DNA of 64,000 bases from Shinisaurus crocodilurus (GCA_021292165.1 CM037880.1:27178232-27242231); one strand, 5' to 3'. Shown: positions 13,091 through 25,100, counted from the first letter of the stretch. Notes: generated by a model from the sequence alone, not told the origin. Program-made: numbers and translations.

Positions 13091-13391
13091 ATTAATGAAT
13101 GTTTGTTTGTTTATGCTGCTATTACCAAAATGTCTTGTGCAACCAATTCTTGCTTATTTTTTATGTTAGTATCACTATTTTGACCTGTTTGGTTAAATAA
13201 TAAATTGCTGTTTGACAGTATTGCTAAGCAGTATTACAGTCCATCCAAACATGTCATTGGCCCAACACATGTAAGAGGACACACAGTTGTTTTGGTTTTC
13301 TTGACTGGGCAGGAGGACGGTGATCTGAAAGTGGGGGAATGAACATCTGTCCCCTTGTCATGGTCAGATCACTTCCTATTAAGGTTTAGAC

Positions 13392-13484
13392 CAGTGTTTG
13401 GGTCCCAGTGTTTGGGTCTCCAACTTTGGGTCCCCAGATGTTTTTGGCCAAAAACATCTGGGGACCCAAGGTTAGAGAACACTG
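13392..13484. mobile_element. Fold-back hAT MITE with perfect 8-bp target duplication
   Basis: A 93-bp, nearly palindromic element starting CAGTGTTTGGG and ending GAGAACACTG. It is flanked by GTTTAGAC at 13384-13391 and 13485-13492. One arm carries an extra partial duplication (GTGTTTGGGTC twice). Confidence 0.85.
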
Positions 13485-13799
13485 GTTTAGACTCTCAGTG
13501 GCCTTTCTCCTCTGCACGGGTGGGAGATCTATTAAAATGGTCCACCCATGGAGGCTAATGGATTCCAATGGATTCCAGAGGGCTGGGTGGGGTGGGGGGT
13601 TCCTGCTGGTATGGCTGGTGCTCCTGTCACTCTGTGGAATGCAGAGATGACTCAGGCAGTTGACACAACTGTGCCCAAAGCAACCTCCCTCTGAGCAGAG
13701 CATGGCCAGTTCCTTGGTATTTACCTGAGCTGAGGGCAATGAAGCAAGAGGGAAGATGGCTAGAGCACAGGTGGAGGAAAACTCATGCTGAGTCCACCA

Positions 13800-14846
13800 A
13801 CTGAACACAAGTTAGAGCTCATTCTCGAGCCTACTCTGTGGCAGTGATGGTGGCAAAAAGGGAGTTCTTTTCCACCACCATTGCATCTTCTCAGTGTTGT
13901 CCAGCAGAGCTTTTCCAAATGGTTCATGGCCTGCTACAATCTGGGCCAGGGAGAGAGATGGTGGAACCCTCGGTAGCACACTGTGACAAGCTTGTGTAGC
14001 ATTTTGAAGATAAAGCCACTCAAATCCATCACAAATTTGACCCACAATTAATGCAGTTCCATTAGTAGAGGTACCCAGAGCACCATCTGGGTCAGGTTTA
14101 TCAGATGAGTTTTAGTTGTTGAGGCTCGAGGATGCAGACAAGGTGCTTGGCCAAGTCTGGTTGACCACCTGTGTGTTTGACCCTTGCCCTCCATGGCTTA
14201 TTACTGCTAACGGGGAGGGGATATCCAGCTGGGTCCAGGAGGTTGTAAACTCCTCCTTGAGAGAGTGAGTGGTGCTAGCCTCTTTAAAAGAGGTGGTAAT
14301 TAGGTCACTCCTGAAAAAGCCTAACCTGAACCTGGATTATGTTAACTATAGGCCAGTAGCTAACATCCCCTTCTTGGGCAAGGTGCTTGAGCATGTAGTT
14401 GCCAGTCAATTCCAGGCACTCTTGAATGAAACTGATTACCTTGACCCATTTCAATCAGACTTCAGACCTAGTTTTGGAACAGAAACTGTCTTGGACCTCT
14501 CAGCGGCTTTCAGTACCATCAACCATGGTATCTTTCTAGATAAGTTGTCTGGGTTGGGAGCTGGAGGCACTGCATTGCAGTGGTTCCACTCCTATTTGGA
14601 TGACCTATTCCAGAAGGTGGTGCTGGGGGGTTATTGCTCTGTGCCTTGGCAGCTTTGCTGTGGGGTTCCACAGAGCTCTATTCTATCCCCTATGTTGTTC
14701 AACATCTACATGAAACCACTGGGGGAGGTTATCCAGAAGTGTGGACTGAGGTGTCATCAATATGCGGATGACACCCAGCTCTATCTCTCCTTTTCATCAA
14801 ATCCAGGTAAGGTAGTGGCTGTTCTGAATCAGTGCCTGGGCACGGT
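13800..14846 (+). mobile_element. L2 LINE reverse transcriptase, 5' part of an interrupted copy
   Basis: Coding similarity runs on the plus strand, with stops and frame changes. The longest frame (14269-14880) reads LLKKPNLNLDYVNYRPVANI, LEHVVASQFQ, LSAAFSTINH, CGVPQSSILSPMLFNIYM and the catalytic HQYADDTQLYLSF. These are reverse-transcriptase blocks of the L2/CR1 group. The first catalytic aspartate region is degraded (LDLSAAF). The copy is cut at about 14846 by a CR1 element and resumes at 16701. The undisturbed copy at 27.9 kb shows the original sequence across the break. Confidence 0.85.
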
Positions 14847-15601
14847 CACGGTCTGTCAAGAACAAATCCTGCCAGACTAATCTGATCTCATTTTTTGATC
14901 GGGTAACCTCTCTTGTGGACTGTGGGAATGCTGTGGACATAATATATCTGGACTTCAGCAAAGCTTTCGACAAAGTGCCTCATGATATCCTGATTAGCAA
15001 GCTAGCTAAAAGTGGGCTAGATGGAACAACTGTCAGGTGGATCCACAATTGGCTACAGAATCGGACTGAAAGAGTGCTTATCAATGGTTCCTTCTCAAAC
15101 TGGGGAGAGGTAACGAGCAGGGTACCGCTCTTCAACATTTTTATTAATGACTTGGATGAGGAGGTGCAGGGAATGCTTATCAAATTTGCAGATGACACAA
15201 AGTTGGGTGGAACAGCTAATACTCTGGAAGACAGAAACAAAATTCAAAGAGATCTCGATAGGCTGGAGTGCTGGGCTGAAAACAACAGAATGAAATTTAA
15301 TAGGGATAAATGCCAAGTGATGCACCTAGGGAGAGGAAACCAAATGCAGAGTTACAGAATGGGGGACACGTAGCTCAACAATACTACAAGTGAGAAGGAT
15401 CTTGGAATTGTGGTAGATCACAAACAATATGAGCCAGCAATGTGATGTGGCTGCAAAGAAGGCAAATGCTATTTTGGGCTGCATTCCTAGAAGTATAGCT
15501 TCCAAATCACGTGAAGTGATAATTCCCCTTTACTCAGCACTGATTAGGCTTCATCTTGAGTACTGCGTCCAGTTCTGGGCACCACACTTTAAGAAGGATG
15601 T
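14847..15601 (+). mobile_element. CR1 LINE, 5' part (RT), inserted in L2
   Basis: Plus-strand CR1 sequence. The frame at 14915-15373 reads AVDIIYLDFSKAFDKVPHDI (RT motif A), WLQNRTERVLINGS, LFNIFINDLDEEVQ and the catalytic IKFADDTKLGG. A few bases around RVPLFNIF are lost, removing the usual GVPQGSVLGP segment, and stops follow 15373, so it is inactive. It is 5'-truncated. It is split at 15602 by a solo LTR and continues at 16217. Confidence 0.88.
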
Positions 15602-16211
15602 TGTGAGGGATTGAGGCCTACTCAGGCTTGAGTTTGTTGAAGCCTGAAGGCCCAAACATTTCCCTCGAATAGTTGAAGCCTGAAGGCCCAAACACTTGGA
15701 TGGGAGGAGGAGTTTGAGAGTTTTAGTTTACCCAATAGAAGTTAAGAACTAGATCTCCTATTCAAGGTCACATGATTATAACCTTCCATTCCTGGGAAGG
15801 CTATATATGTGGGGTGTGGTCAGCTAGCAGTTAGTGCTGAGAGAGAGCTAGAAGCAGAAGCAGAGAAACAGCAGAGAGAAGGAGAGAGAGAGAAAGAGAA
15901 ACTGGCTGCATAGCAAATAGGTAGTCTGAAGTTTAACTAGGGAACGGTGGATTGTTTGTTTGTTTGTTTTATTTTATCATACTTGCTTTTGAATTATAAC
16001 CACTCCATTAACTAAATACCCAAATATTATAAGTAAAGTGTTGTTGTTTACCCTGAGAGTTTGGAGTGACTTATTCACCACGTCTACAGCCTACACCCAT
16101 GCTATTAGAAGCTGTAAAAGGACTTGATCTCCTGGAACGGGAGGGGCTTTGAGGAGAGGCAGAGATCTCCCAAAGGAAGGTTAAGGGGTCTGCAGTAGCG
16201 GAACCTTGACA
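15602..16211. repeat. Solo LTR (610 bp) with perfect 5-bp target duplication inside CR1
   Basis: The block begins TGTGAGGGATTG and ends ACCTTGACA, the TG...CA form of retroviral and Gypsy LTRs. GATGT occurs immediately on each side (15597-15601 and 16212-16216). Removing the block and one GATGT gives a continuous CR1 reading (AAGGATGT then TGACAAACTGG-like). Inside are two direct copies of GTTGAAGCCTGAAGGCCCAA (15637 and 15672), a TATATATG near 15801 and a purine-rich stretch at 15840-15900. No internal coding region remains, as expected from recombination between two LTRs. The family (ERV or Gypsy) was not determined. Confidence 0.88.
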
Positions 16212-16700
16212 GATGTAGACAAACTGGAGAGGGTTCAGAGGAGGGCAACAAGGATGATAAAGGGACTGGAAACAAGGCCCTATGAGGAGAGACTGAAAGA
16301 ACTGGGCATGTTTAGCCTTCAGAAGAGGAGACTGAGGGGAGATTTGATAGCACTCTTCCAGTACTTGAAAGGTTGTCACACAGAGGAGGGCCAGGATCTC
16401 TTCTCGATCATCCCAGTTTGCAGGACATGGAATAATGGGTTCAAGTTACAGGAACCCAGGTTCCACCTAAACATCAGGAAATATTTCCTGACTGTCAGAG
16501 CAATAAGACAATGGAACCAACTACCTAGGGAGGTGGTGAGCTCTCCCACTCTGGAGGCATTCAAGGTGCAGCTGGACAGCCATCTGTCAGGGATACGTTG
16601 ACCTGGATTCCTGCATTGAGCAGGGGGTTGGACTCGATGGCCTGGTAGGCCCCTTCCAACTCTACTTTTCTATGATTCTATGATTTCTATGATTCTATGA
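16212..16700 (+). mobile_element. CR1 LINE 3' end
   Basis: The frame at 16206-16601 reads [37 protein letters not shown] and [18 protein letters not shown], the conserved CR1 C-terminus. The 3' UTR contains CATTGAGCAGGGGGTTGGAC and ends in repeats of ATTCTATG, the usual CR1 tail. Its last 70 bp match the tail of the 5S-derived SINEs in this window, making this family their likely source of reverse transcriptase. Confidence 0.9.
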
Positions 16701-17040
16701 GGGCTAATAAACAGACTCAATCCAGACAAGATGGAGGTACTGTTAATGAGTGGTTCATCTGCCCATCTAAGTGATGTTGCGCTTACAGTTGCACTCCCCG
16801 TAAAGAATCAGGTTCGTAGTTTCGCAGTGCTCTTGGATCCAGCATTGTCACTAGAGGCACAGGTGGACTCAGTGGCACGGAGCACCTTTTATCAGCTTAG
16901 ATAAAAGGATGCAGTTGTTTTTATTTTACATTAATTTTAAACTTTTATATTGTATGTTTTAATGTTGTATTTTATGGCTTTAATTGTGAACTGCCTAGGG
17001 ATTTGTTGCAAGGTAGAAATGCAACAAATAAATAAATAAA
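16701..17040 (+). mobile_element. L2 LINE 3' part, resuming after CR1
   Basis: GGGCTAATAAACAGACTCAA continues the L2 sequence broken at 14846. The same junction is contiguous in the copy at 27.93 kb. It ends in an AAATAAATAAATAAATAA tail. Confidence 0.85.
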
Positions 17041-17054
17041 TAAGACACCCCCAC

Positions 17055-17200
17055 CACACACACTTTCCTCCAAAGAACTCAAGATAGCACACATGGTTCT
17101 CACCCACACATGCACTCATGTTATCCTTACAACAATCCCGCAATGTAAATTAGGCTGAGAGACAGTGATTGGCCCAGTGAGCTTTATGGCTGAGTTGCTT
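17055..17200 (-). repeat. tRNA-derived SINE, partial and diverged
   Basis: Contains TTATCCTTACAACAATCC and AGGCTGAGAGACAGTGATTGG, matching the body of the family at 6171-6413. The head is missing. Confidence 0.65.
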
Positions 17201-17460
17201 TTCAGACTAAGAGGGGACAACGCTCTCTCAAGCCTGGCATCAGCTGCTTTGGCAGCTCCGTAGGCCCCAGTATTCTGGGAGGGCCCATCACTGACCTTGG
17301 TCCTCTGACACTGAGGAGCAACAGCATCCACTGCTGTCTGCTCTCTGCCTCTGTGCTGTGGACAGGGAGCAGGAGCCTATTAGAAGGGGCCACACTGGGG
17401 TGGGCATTTTGTCATGTGCCCTTCAAAATATGGAGTCAGCGTTGCTCGCTCTCACTAGAG

Positions 17461-17595
17461 CAGTGTTCTCCAACCTTGGGTCCCCAGATGTTTTTGGCCT
17501 ACAATTCCCAGCATGCCCCAGCCAGCGTAGCTGGCTGGGGCATGCTGGGAGTTGTAGGCCAAAAACATCTGGGGACCCAAGGTTGGAGAACACTG
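17461..17595. mobile_element. Fold-back hAT MITE, best copy (reference for the family)
   Basis: A 135-bp near-perfect palindrome. The left arm starts CAGTGTTCTCCAACCTTGGG, and the right arm is its complement ending GGTTGGAGAACACTG, with the centre at GCGTAGCTGGC. Perfect 8-bp target duplications CACTAGAG lie at 17453-17460 and 17596-17603. The 8-bp duplication and CAG...CTG ends fit hAT transposons. There is no coding capacity, so it depended on a transposase elsewhere. Confidence 0.93.
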
Positions 17596-17847
17596 CACTA
17601 GAGCATTAAGCCAATCCCCATTCCACTATCAAAAAAGATTCTGCCACCACCACAAAACCTCCCTGCGTGTTTCCCCTTACATTGCCACAAGTGAAATGGC
17701 TAGAAACTTCTTTTAAAAAGAAAAGAAAGTTGAAATGTCAAGGAAGGCACTTGGGTCATCCTTAGGGGGCAGGTCCTTACAGATCCCCCCACTGGCAAAT
17801 ACGACCCTGGGCAGCAGCATGAGGGAACACTATAAAGTCCATGCAAC

Positions 17848-17848
<1 letters not shown>

Positions 17849-17890
<42 letters not shown>

Positions 17891-17891
17891 G
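17849..17891. repeat. (AAT)n microsatellite
   Basis: About fourteen uninterrupted AAT/TAA units. Confidence 0.95.
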
Positions 17892-19727
17892 CCTGTGGGG
17901 AAAGAATGAAGGGGATGATTTATTATTTCTTCACTTCCTCCTTTATTACTTTTTTCAGGTGGATAGGGTGTGCATGCGCACGCGTGTGTCTATGTGCATT
18001 ACTTTCCTCTTGCCCCATTTCCCCATATACGGTTAAGGTTCCCCACTTAACACGTGAGGCTGGCACACAATATGTTCCAGATGCAGAAATACGTGTCTGA
18101 CAGTCTTGAAACAGAACTATTTTATATTTAGACTTTAATAAGCTCCTCTTTGTCCCAGAGAAAATAAGTCACGGCTGAATTTTTCTTTCTTCACTGTCGG
18201 TATTTTGTACACCTGTTCGGGGACTTGGCATTTGAAAGCCTTTGTCTGTTGGGAGAGGTGGAATGAATTTTGCATCTAATGAGGTTTTTGCTTACATCGC
18301 ATATGCCTTTGGTAATCTCTATGTGCTGCTAGTCTCACTTTCCATTATGGGAATATAGATATTTGAGGGACTGGGTGCAGTTTATCAGCGTCACACATTT
18401 TTTTCTGACAGGAATTTTTTCTTTTTTTCTTTCACAAGGGTAACACAGATAAAGCCTTTTATTGAATCAAGTCTAGATTTAGACCTCTCTGGAGAGAGTT
18501 AAATCTAACGCTACTACTCAGGGCAGAAAGAGTGGCCAATAGATTTTCCTGGATGGCTTCCACCATGGATTCAACCCAGACAAAGGCCATGAGTAGCTAT
18601 CTGATTTTCCATTAAGGTAATTACTGATGTGATTGTTTGCAGAGAGGAGATGCACCATACATGTTTCCATTGGAAAAATGATAGCCGTGGAGAGGTTATG
18701 CAAAGAACTGTACAGCAAACTCTTTTTGTAGTAAACACAAAGTTTTACTGTCAGTCTGACAAAACACAGGAGTGATGCTATATGCCTAATGATTCTTTAC
18801 TGCCACCTACTGGCTTCTGTATGAATGCAAATACAGAAATATAGATAACATTCTTCAGGCCTTCTCCAGACCAAACTAGACAAAGGTTGTGGTGAAATGC
18901 CCGCCCCCCCCTTCATTTTTTGCTTTCCGAAAACAGAATAAAATGTTGGAGGAAAGCTTACTAGAACTGCACAGCTCTTCGTTAAAATTATTTTTGCTGG
19001 TCGCTAGTGCCACCGCCGCCTCTTTAGCAACTCTCTTACCAGCGGCTAGTGGCTGACTGCTGCCATTTCCATCTCCTAGAATGCCCCTGCAATGACAGAA
19101 TGGACCTTTGAAATGCCCCATGCCTTTGAAAGTTGCATGTCAAGTAGAGGAGCGACAGGTGTAGCTTTCCTTATCGTTGCATTGCATTCCCATGCTAGAT
19201 AAAGCTGCACCATTACACTGCTTTTGGTCATGCACTTTCGAAAAGCACAGGAGCCCCACTGCAACAAAAAGATGACAGCCCCTCCAGTCACTGCTGCTGC
19301 TGTGAGCCTTGCTTACAGTCTATGCATGTTGAATGGCTGCCTGGTTGCCAGTAGGGAGACAAGAGAAACATCCCATGATGGTAGTGAGTAATGGATAGCA
19401 GGTGGAACAGAATTCTGGTGACTAGGTGAAGCACTGCTGATTGTTATCCCAGTAAAAAAAAAGGATGCTACCGTTGAGGCGTCCTACCATTCTGAATGCT
19501 GCAGCCAGGAAGATGGCTAGAAGTAAGATTTTAATGTGAAATGCTCCCAGTTTAGAGGTAGGACTCATCCAAGTCTTAGGTTGGACCCCATGTTCCTTCA
19601 AAGAGCAGTCATCCTAAGAGGCCAGCTTTTCAGGGTTATGGCTTACTTAAAATACAGAGGGCATGTTTACATCCTTAGATTTCAATAGGAAAGTTGAGCA
19701 TGTGTTTTAAGTCTCTTCCATAAAAAA
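17892..19727. other. Intergenic, no feature recognised
   Basis: Unique-looking DNA of average composition. Open frames are short and lack motifs on both strands. Confidence 0.4.
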
Positions 19728-19980
19728 ACATTTATTTATTTATTATATTTATAGCCCACCTTTTTTTCCTGCAAGGAACCCAAGGCAGCTTACATAATAA
19801 TCCTCCTCCTCCTCCTCTCCTCCTCCTCCTCCTCTGTTTTATCCTCACAACAACCCTGTGAGGTAGGTTAGGCTGAGTCAGTGACTGGCCCAAAGTCGCC
19901 CAGTGAGTTTCATGGCCGAACGGGGACTAGAACCCGGATCTCCCGAGTCCCAGTCCAGCACTCTCACCACTACTGGGTCT
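19728..19980 (-). repeat. tRNA-derived SINE, full length, with (CTC)n expansion
   Basis: Same family as 6171-6413. The B-box-like GGTTCTAGTCCCC lies at about 19934-19922 on the minus strand, and a TTATTTATTATATTTATA tail lies at the left. A pure CTC/CTT tract at 19800-19836 expands the TCCTCCTCC motif present in other copies. Confidence 0.85.
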
Positions 19981-20683
19981 CATGATACCTTAAAGGGCTT
20001 CACTTTGGCTGGATCATCCTAATATCTTTATCTTCTATAGCTGTCTGTAGGGCATTCATCCAGTCCAGTATGACTTGGAGGATTATGTGCTGGATCAACC
20101 ACACCATCTTCTACAAGATCTAGATGTTCTTTGGATAGATCCTGTCCACTTGCTGCCTTGAAATAATTTTGCATAGCTGGATGGATATAAAAATGTGTTC
20201 CATATTATTTCTCTCTCTCTCTCTTTAAAAAAGTGTATTCTCTAGTTCCTATCAGATTATAGTTAAACATGAAAAACACATTACACTACCCTTAAGGACA
20301 AACACTGCATCTTTGTTTTCTAACACTTAGTATATGCGACTGAAGCAGCTGCTATAATCTTCAAAACACTATACTGCTGTCCAATAGATAAAATATAAGA
20401 GGAATGATGTCACCTAACGACATGGCTTTTAAAGGTCTCGTGTCATGTGATATGAAGAGGGAGAGCAGGAAATAATTGACATAAGATGTGTTTAAGCAGT
20501 TACCTGCATAAGCACATTCACATATATTATTGTGGAAAACAGATTATGGTTCAGCCGAGTTCAACATTACACCTACAGATACATGGTCTCTGCCAATTGT
20601 TTTTCCTGTGTTGCTCAACTGTTCAGATTTAAACTACTAAAGTACTATGCAGAGGGGGATGGGCAGGGAAGATCCAACAGTAA

Positions 20684-20727
<44 letters not shown>

Positions 20728-21465
20728 GTTTCAAAGCTTCCACTTAAGTGAATGCACATTTTAAATGTAAAAACACAAATGTAAGGACTGAATGAACAGC
20801 ATCAAAGCAATTTTAATTAAAACAACAACATGAAGGAGAAGACAGGATTGTTTTGATGAAATATGTATTCAGAAAACACTTGGCTATATAACAACTGGGT
20901 GACTAATTGATCTGCCAAAAATCTTCAACCAACAACCACATTTATTTATCCAACCGGTCATAGGACATTTTAATGCACATTCACTGTAGGCTTATTGAAC
21001 ATGATGTCTTGCTGACCACAGAATGGCCAAATATTCAGCTAAACTTAATAAACTTGATTTGGGTTATGAGACTGTATACACTGGTTCCTTCCTGGGCAGT
21101 AGGGCTACCAGGTCTGTTCTTAGTGCACCTGAAAAAGTATTTCAGGTGGCCTCATACCATTATAAATCCATTTCAGCTAAGTGGTCACCTCCTCTCTTAC
21201 ATTCTATTATCTATGAGACAAGAGAATGCCATTTAACCATATAACCGGGGTGTCAAGTTCAGTCATTAAGGGTACATAGGCATTCTCTGGGCTTTCCCAA
21301 CAACTATGGAATTCCTTTTCTTTGGAGAACGAGGGCCGCTTCTCTCACATGACATGGCAGCAAACCTGTGCTTGCCACGAAGTGTACATTCATACTGAAT
21401 TACAGCAAATCCCAGCTCTCTGGCAAGTGTTGCGTAATCCTTGAAAAGTAATATATAATTACTAT
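19981..21465. other. Intergenic with simple repeats
   Basis: No gene was recognised. It holds (CT)n at 20211-20224 and a compound (GT)n(GA)n at 20683-20730. Confidence 0.5.
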
Positions 21466-21695
21466 CAGCCCCTGTGGTATAGTGGCTAGAACAGTGTTCT
21501 CCAACCTTGGGTCCCCAGATGTTTTTGGCCTACAACTCCCCACTCAGCTGTTAAGCTCATTCTGTGACTCTGGGCCAATCACTATCTTTCAGCCTAACCT
21601 ACTTCACAGAGTTGTTGTATGGATAAAGTAAAAGGGAAGAGAACCTTGTACACTGCCCTGTGCTGCTTAGAGGAAGGGTGAGATTAAAAATGAGA
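21466..21695 (+). repeat. tRNA-derived SINE, diverged, with a hAT MITE arm in its head
   Basis: The SINE starts CCCCTGTGGTATAGTGGCTA and continues after 21541 with CTCAGCTGTTAAGCTCA, TCAGCCTAACCTACTTCACA and a TTGTATGGATAAAG body. Between them, 21492-21540 is exactly one arm of the fold-back hAT MITE (CAGTGTTCTCC to TACAACTCCC). The B-box region of the SINE is absent. Confidence 0.75.
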
Positions 21696-21733
21696 TTTAA
21701 AAAATAGATTAACAGAGAAATCCTGTACTCATA

Positions 21734-22183
21734 CAGTAATACCTCAGATTGCGAGTAACCCGGTATGCGAGCTTCTCAGTAAGCCGAGCAAAATTTTAGC
21801 ATAAATTTAAATTTGAAAGATGAGCAAGTCTCGCAACAGGAGCCACACGCTCTGTGGGCGCCTCGCTCGGCCGGCGCCTCCCACTGCTTTGCCTCAGGGC
21901 AGGGAGCTGCCGCTCACTCTGCAGGTTGTTGATCCTCCACATCTCTCTCCTCTCCCCCTTCTTTCTCTCTCTCTCTCTCTGAAATTTTCATTAGCTGCTT
22001 TGAGATACTCTCTCTAAAGGCAAAGCAAACCGGCTCCCTGGCAGGGAGCCCCGTGGAGGTGCGGCACGGCTCCCTGCTGAGTTTCCATTATTTCTTATGA
22101 GGCAACTCGCTTTGATATACGAGTGTTTTGGATTACGAGCATGGTTCTGGAACGAATTATGCTCGTAATCCAAGGTATTACTG
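21734..22183. mobile_element. TA-flanked TIR transposon (Tc1/mariner/Tigger-like), non-autonomous
   Basis: The left end CAGTAATACCTCAGATTGCG and right end CCAAGGTATTACTG are inverted repeats, with more inverted sequence inside (CGAGT/ACTCG, TTGGATTACGAGC). TA dinucleotides lie on both sides (21732-21733 and 22184-22185), the usual target duplication of this superfamily. 450 bp with a (CT)n tract at 21966-21980. No transposase was seen. Confidence 0.75.
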
Positions 22184-25100
22184 TATTATGCTGGGCCTGG
22201 AGATAGGATGGCAAAACCGGTGCCAAATCCTGTTCCTGCACAACCCATGAAGGTGGGGGGGGGGGAATGCTAAAAAAGGAAACATGAAAATGGTGGGGAA
22301 ATGACAGACATAGCACTGGTGTAACTGGAAACTCTGCCACAGCCCACCAATCAGGGACTGTGATACCTTGATTTGTAAATAGCAACCTTGGTGGGCCTGA
22401 TCTGAATTATGGCCCAGGGGAGAGTACAGGGGGCTTTCACCCTTTGTTCTCCACTGCAGTCCAGAATGGAGGCCCCTGAACCTATTTGCATTGGAGGGAA
22501 AGCTCTCATTTGTGCCAATGGAAGCTTTTCTTCCAATGCAAATAGCAGGCATAGACGGTCTGACTGGGAACAAAGTGGGAGGCAAGAGGTTAAAAGATCC
22601 CCCCTTTCCCTGACACCAGGCTCCTGATCTGGACTGGCCCCTGTCCCTACTATTTACTTTTTTAAAAAAATCATACAAGTGCTAATTGCATGAATAGCAT
22701 CTCATTTCGTTTGGCCCTGAACAGTAATTCACTCAGCGGAAGCAGAATTTCCATCCCTACAGTGAAACAAGGCTAATCACAATTTAAAGCAGTGGTAGTC
22801 ACAAGTAATTTAAATTAAAATAATTCTCTCCTCTTCCCAGTACATCTCTTGCTCATTTCTCTGTAAGTTTGTAATCTTCATATACTTATATCCTTATGAA
22901 TAAGTTGGAATTCAAGGGTGTTTGACTTATTTTTTCACTCTCCTGTATTTTCTTTAACTATTCTTCTTTGACTTGAATTCTTAGTGTGAACTTTAAACAG
23001 GCAAGTCAGATTCTGCCAAATGCATTCTTACACACAAGCAATTTCCATTAACTCTAATCAGAGTTCCAAGAAGAAAATACATCCCCTCCTAGAGACATGA
23101 AAAAATGTCAGGATTTGTCTAACTCTAATGAAACATTTAAGAGATGTTATCAAAGAGAACTATGTACAATGCAAAGTTTTATGCAAGCAAAGCAGACTGG
23201 CTGTGATCTCCAAATAATTTTTGTTTAAATCCTCTTTTGTTCAAATAAAATGAAAACATACCGTAGTTTCCTAATAGTATGAACACATTAACTTGTTTCA
23301 TTTTTTTTAACTCAATGAATACATTATTTGGTGATACAATTGTTCTTTATTGTTTCAGATCTCCTGCCAATTAATAATTAGAAATAAAAAGAATATTATA
23401 AAATACAGTATTAACCATCTACTCCACTAAGCTATAGCTAAGTGGTGCAATCCATCATTTCCAGTGACCCTTTCAATGGTATCCTTCACCAATCTGATAA
23501 TTTAACAATCACCTGACAGCCTAATTCCTTTTTCAAGTGGTCAACATGTTTTCAGCAGTAACTTTTTTTTTTGTTTCCAGCAGCACATTATAGATTCTCT
23601 TCTGAAATGCTGTAAAATGCAATATACCTTCCCACTTTTGGAACCACATCAAGAATTTTGGAAATGTCTGGAGAAGCCATTTTCATTTTTCAAGTCACTG
23701 AGAAAAAAGAAAACCTTCCATATCTACCTCTCTTTTTCTGTTCCTCTCACATTCAAATACCAAAGAAAGACCACAAGTCTAAAATACATGCAGCCAAATC
23801 CTCAACAAATCCTCAACAGAAGGAAGTCCTACTGGGTCCAATGGGACTTACATAATGGAACATAACCCCAGTTATGTTCAATTTATGCTAATGGATTCTT
23901 ATATTAGCACCCCAGCTGATGGATGAAGGGAGGAGCAGGCTTCCCTTCAGTTCTCCAGTCCTGGAGCAACTATAGTTGGAGCAGAGTGTTCTCTTCTGGC
24001 AGGAAAGGGTGAAGGACAGGATGACATTGCAAGAAAATAACTCGGATTGGATGCATGAAAAATAAACTCATTTGGATTAGGTGCTGCTTGCTACCTCTTC
24101 AGGAAGAAAGAAACATCTCCGCCAATATATCACAAGTTTTTGATACATTCAAGTTCCCCCTCATTAACAAAATGTACTCTTTTTGTTAACACTTTACTTA
24201 TGTTGATGTACATTAGGTATGGACTGTGCAATGGTGCATGTTACGATTCCTGGTTGTCGTTGCCAAGGAGTGTCATAGAAGAAGGACTTACCACTGCCCA
24301 GTGTAATGATGGACGAACTTACCCCCAGGTGAATTTGTTATTTACTCGTAAAGAATTTGTCCATGTGAGCTTGGACAAGAGTTCTCCTTTAATACACAAT
24401 CTCGTTTTGTGTATACAAGGTTTTGAGCATACACAACATCAAGGCACATCTTGGGAACTGTAGCTTGTTATCGCATAATGTGGCATGACATCATGTGTCA
24501 CCATGTTAGGTGCCCCCTTTCTGATCGGTTGTTTTCACATGCCTGCATGATGCTCTCATATGATGTTTACTTGTCATCACTAATCACCGGTATGGAGATG
24601 GACCTGCAGAGTTGTCCTCCTTTTCCTCATACCCAGAGCTGTGGTGATGGTGATGATGAGGGAAACAGCTAATGGGACTGCTTCAAGTAGTTTTTTTGGG
24701 GTTGAGGTGGTAGGACAACTGACAATTTAGGGGGGGATCTGTGTACTGTACTTCGTTACTGTGCATGCTCTGAAGCTTGCAATCAATTCCAAACTTAATA
24801 GTGAATTCATAATACATTGATCCAGGCCCTCAACAAAGGTGAGCATTATGAAGGAATGAGTTTCAACCAATGAACCAACTAATTATAAAATTTGGCAGCA
24901 TCGCTAGTGGTGGCCCAGGAAGACATAGAATTTGATGCTCACAAAGCAGGCCTTAGGGCCCTAACCTTGTAATGAGGCCTGTGGGTGGTACAGGAATGTA
25001 ACAAATAAATAAACAAAACTGATGTAATTGGTCCCACAGGTTGCTATACAAATAGAGGACCTGCAGTGTGCAAACTGAGCTTTTCCCTCTCCCTCAGCTG

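Noticed and set aside
23617..24672. Frames of 73-107 codons at 23617, 24140 and 24451 as possible genes
   Set aside because: No domain, no splice context, and codon use looks random.
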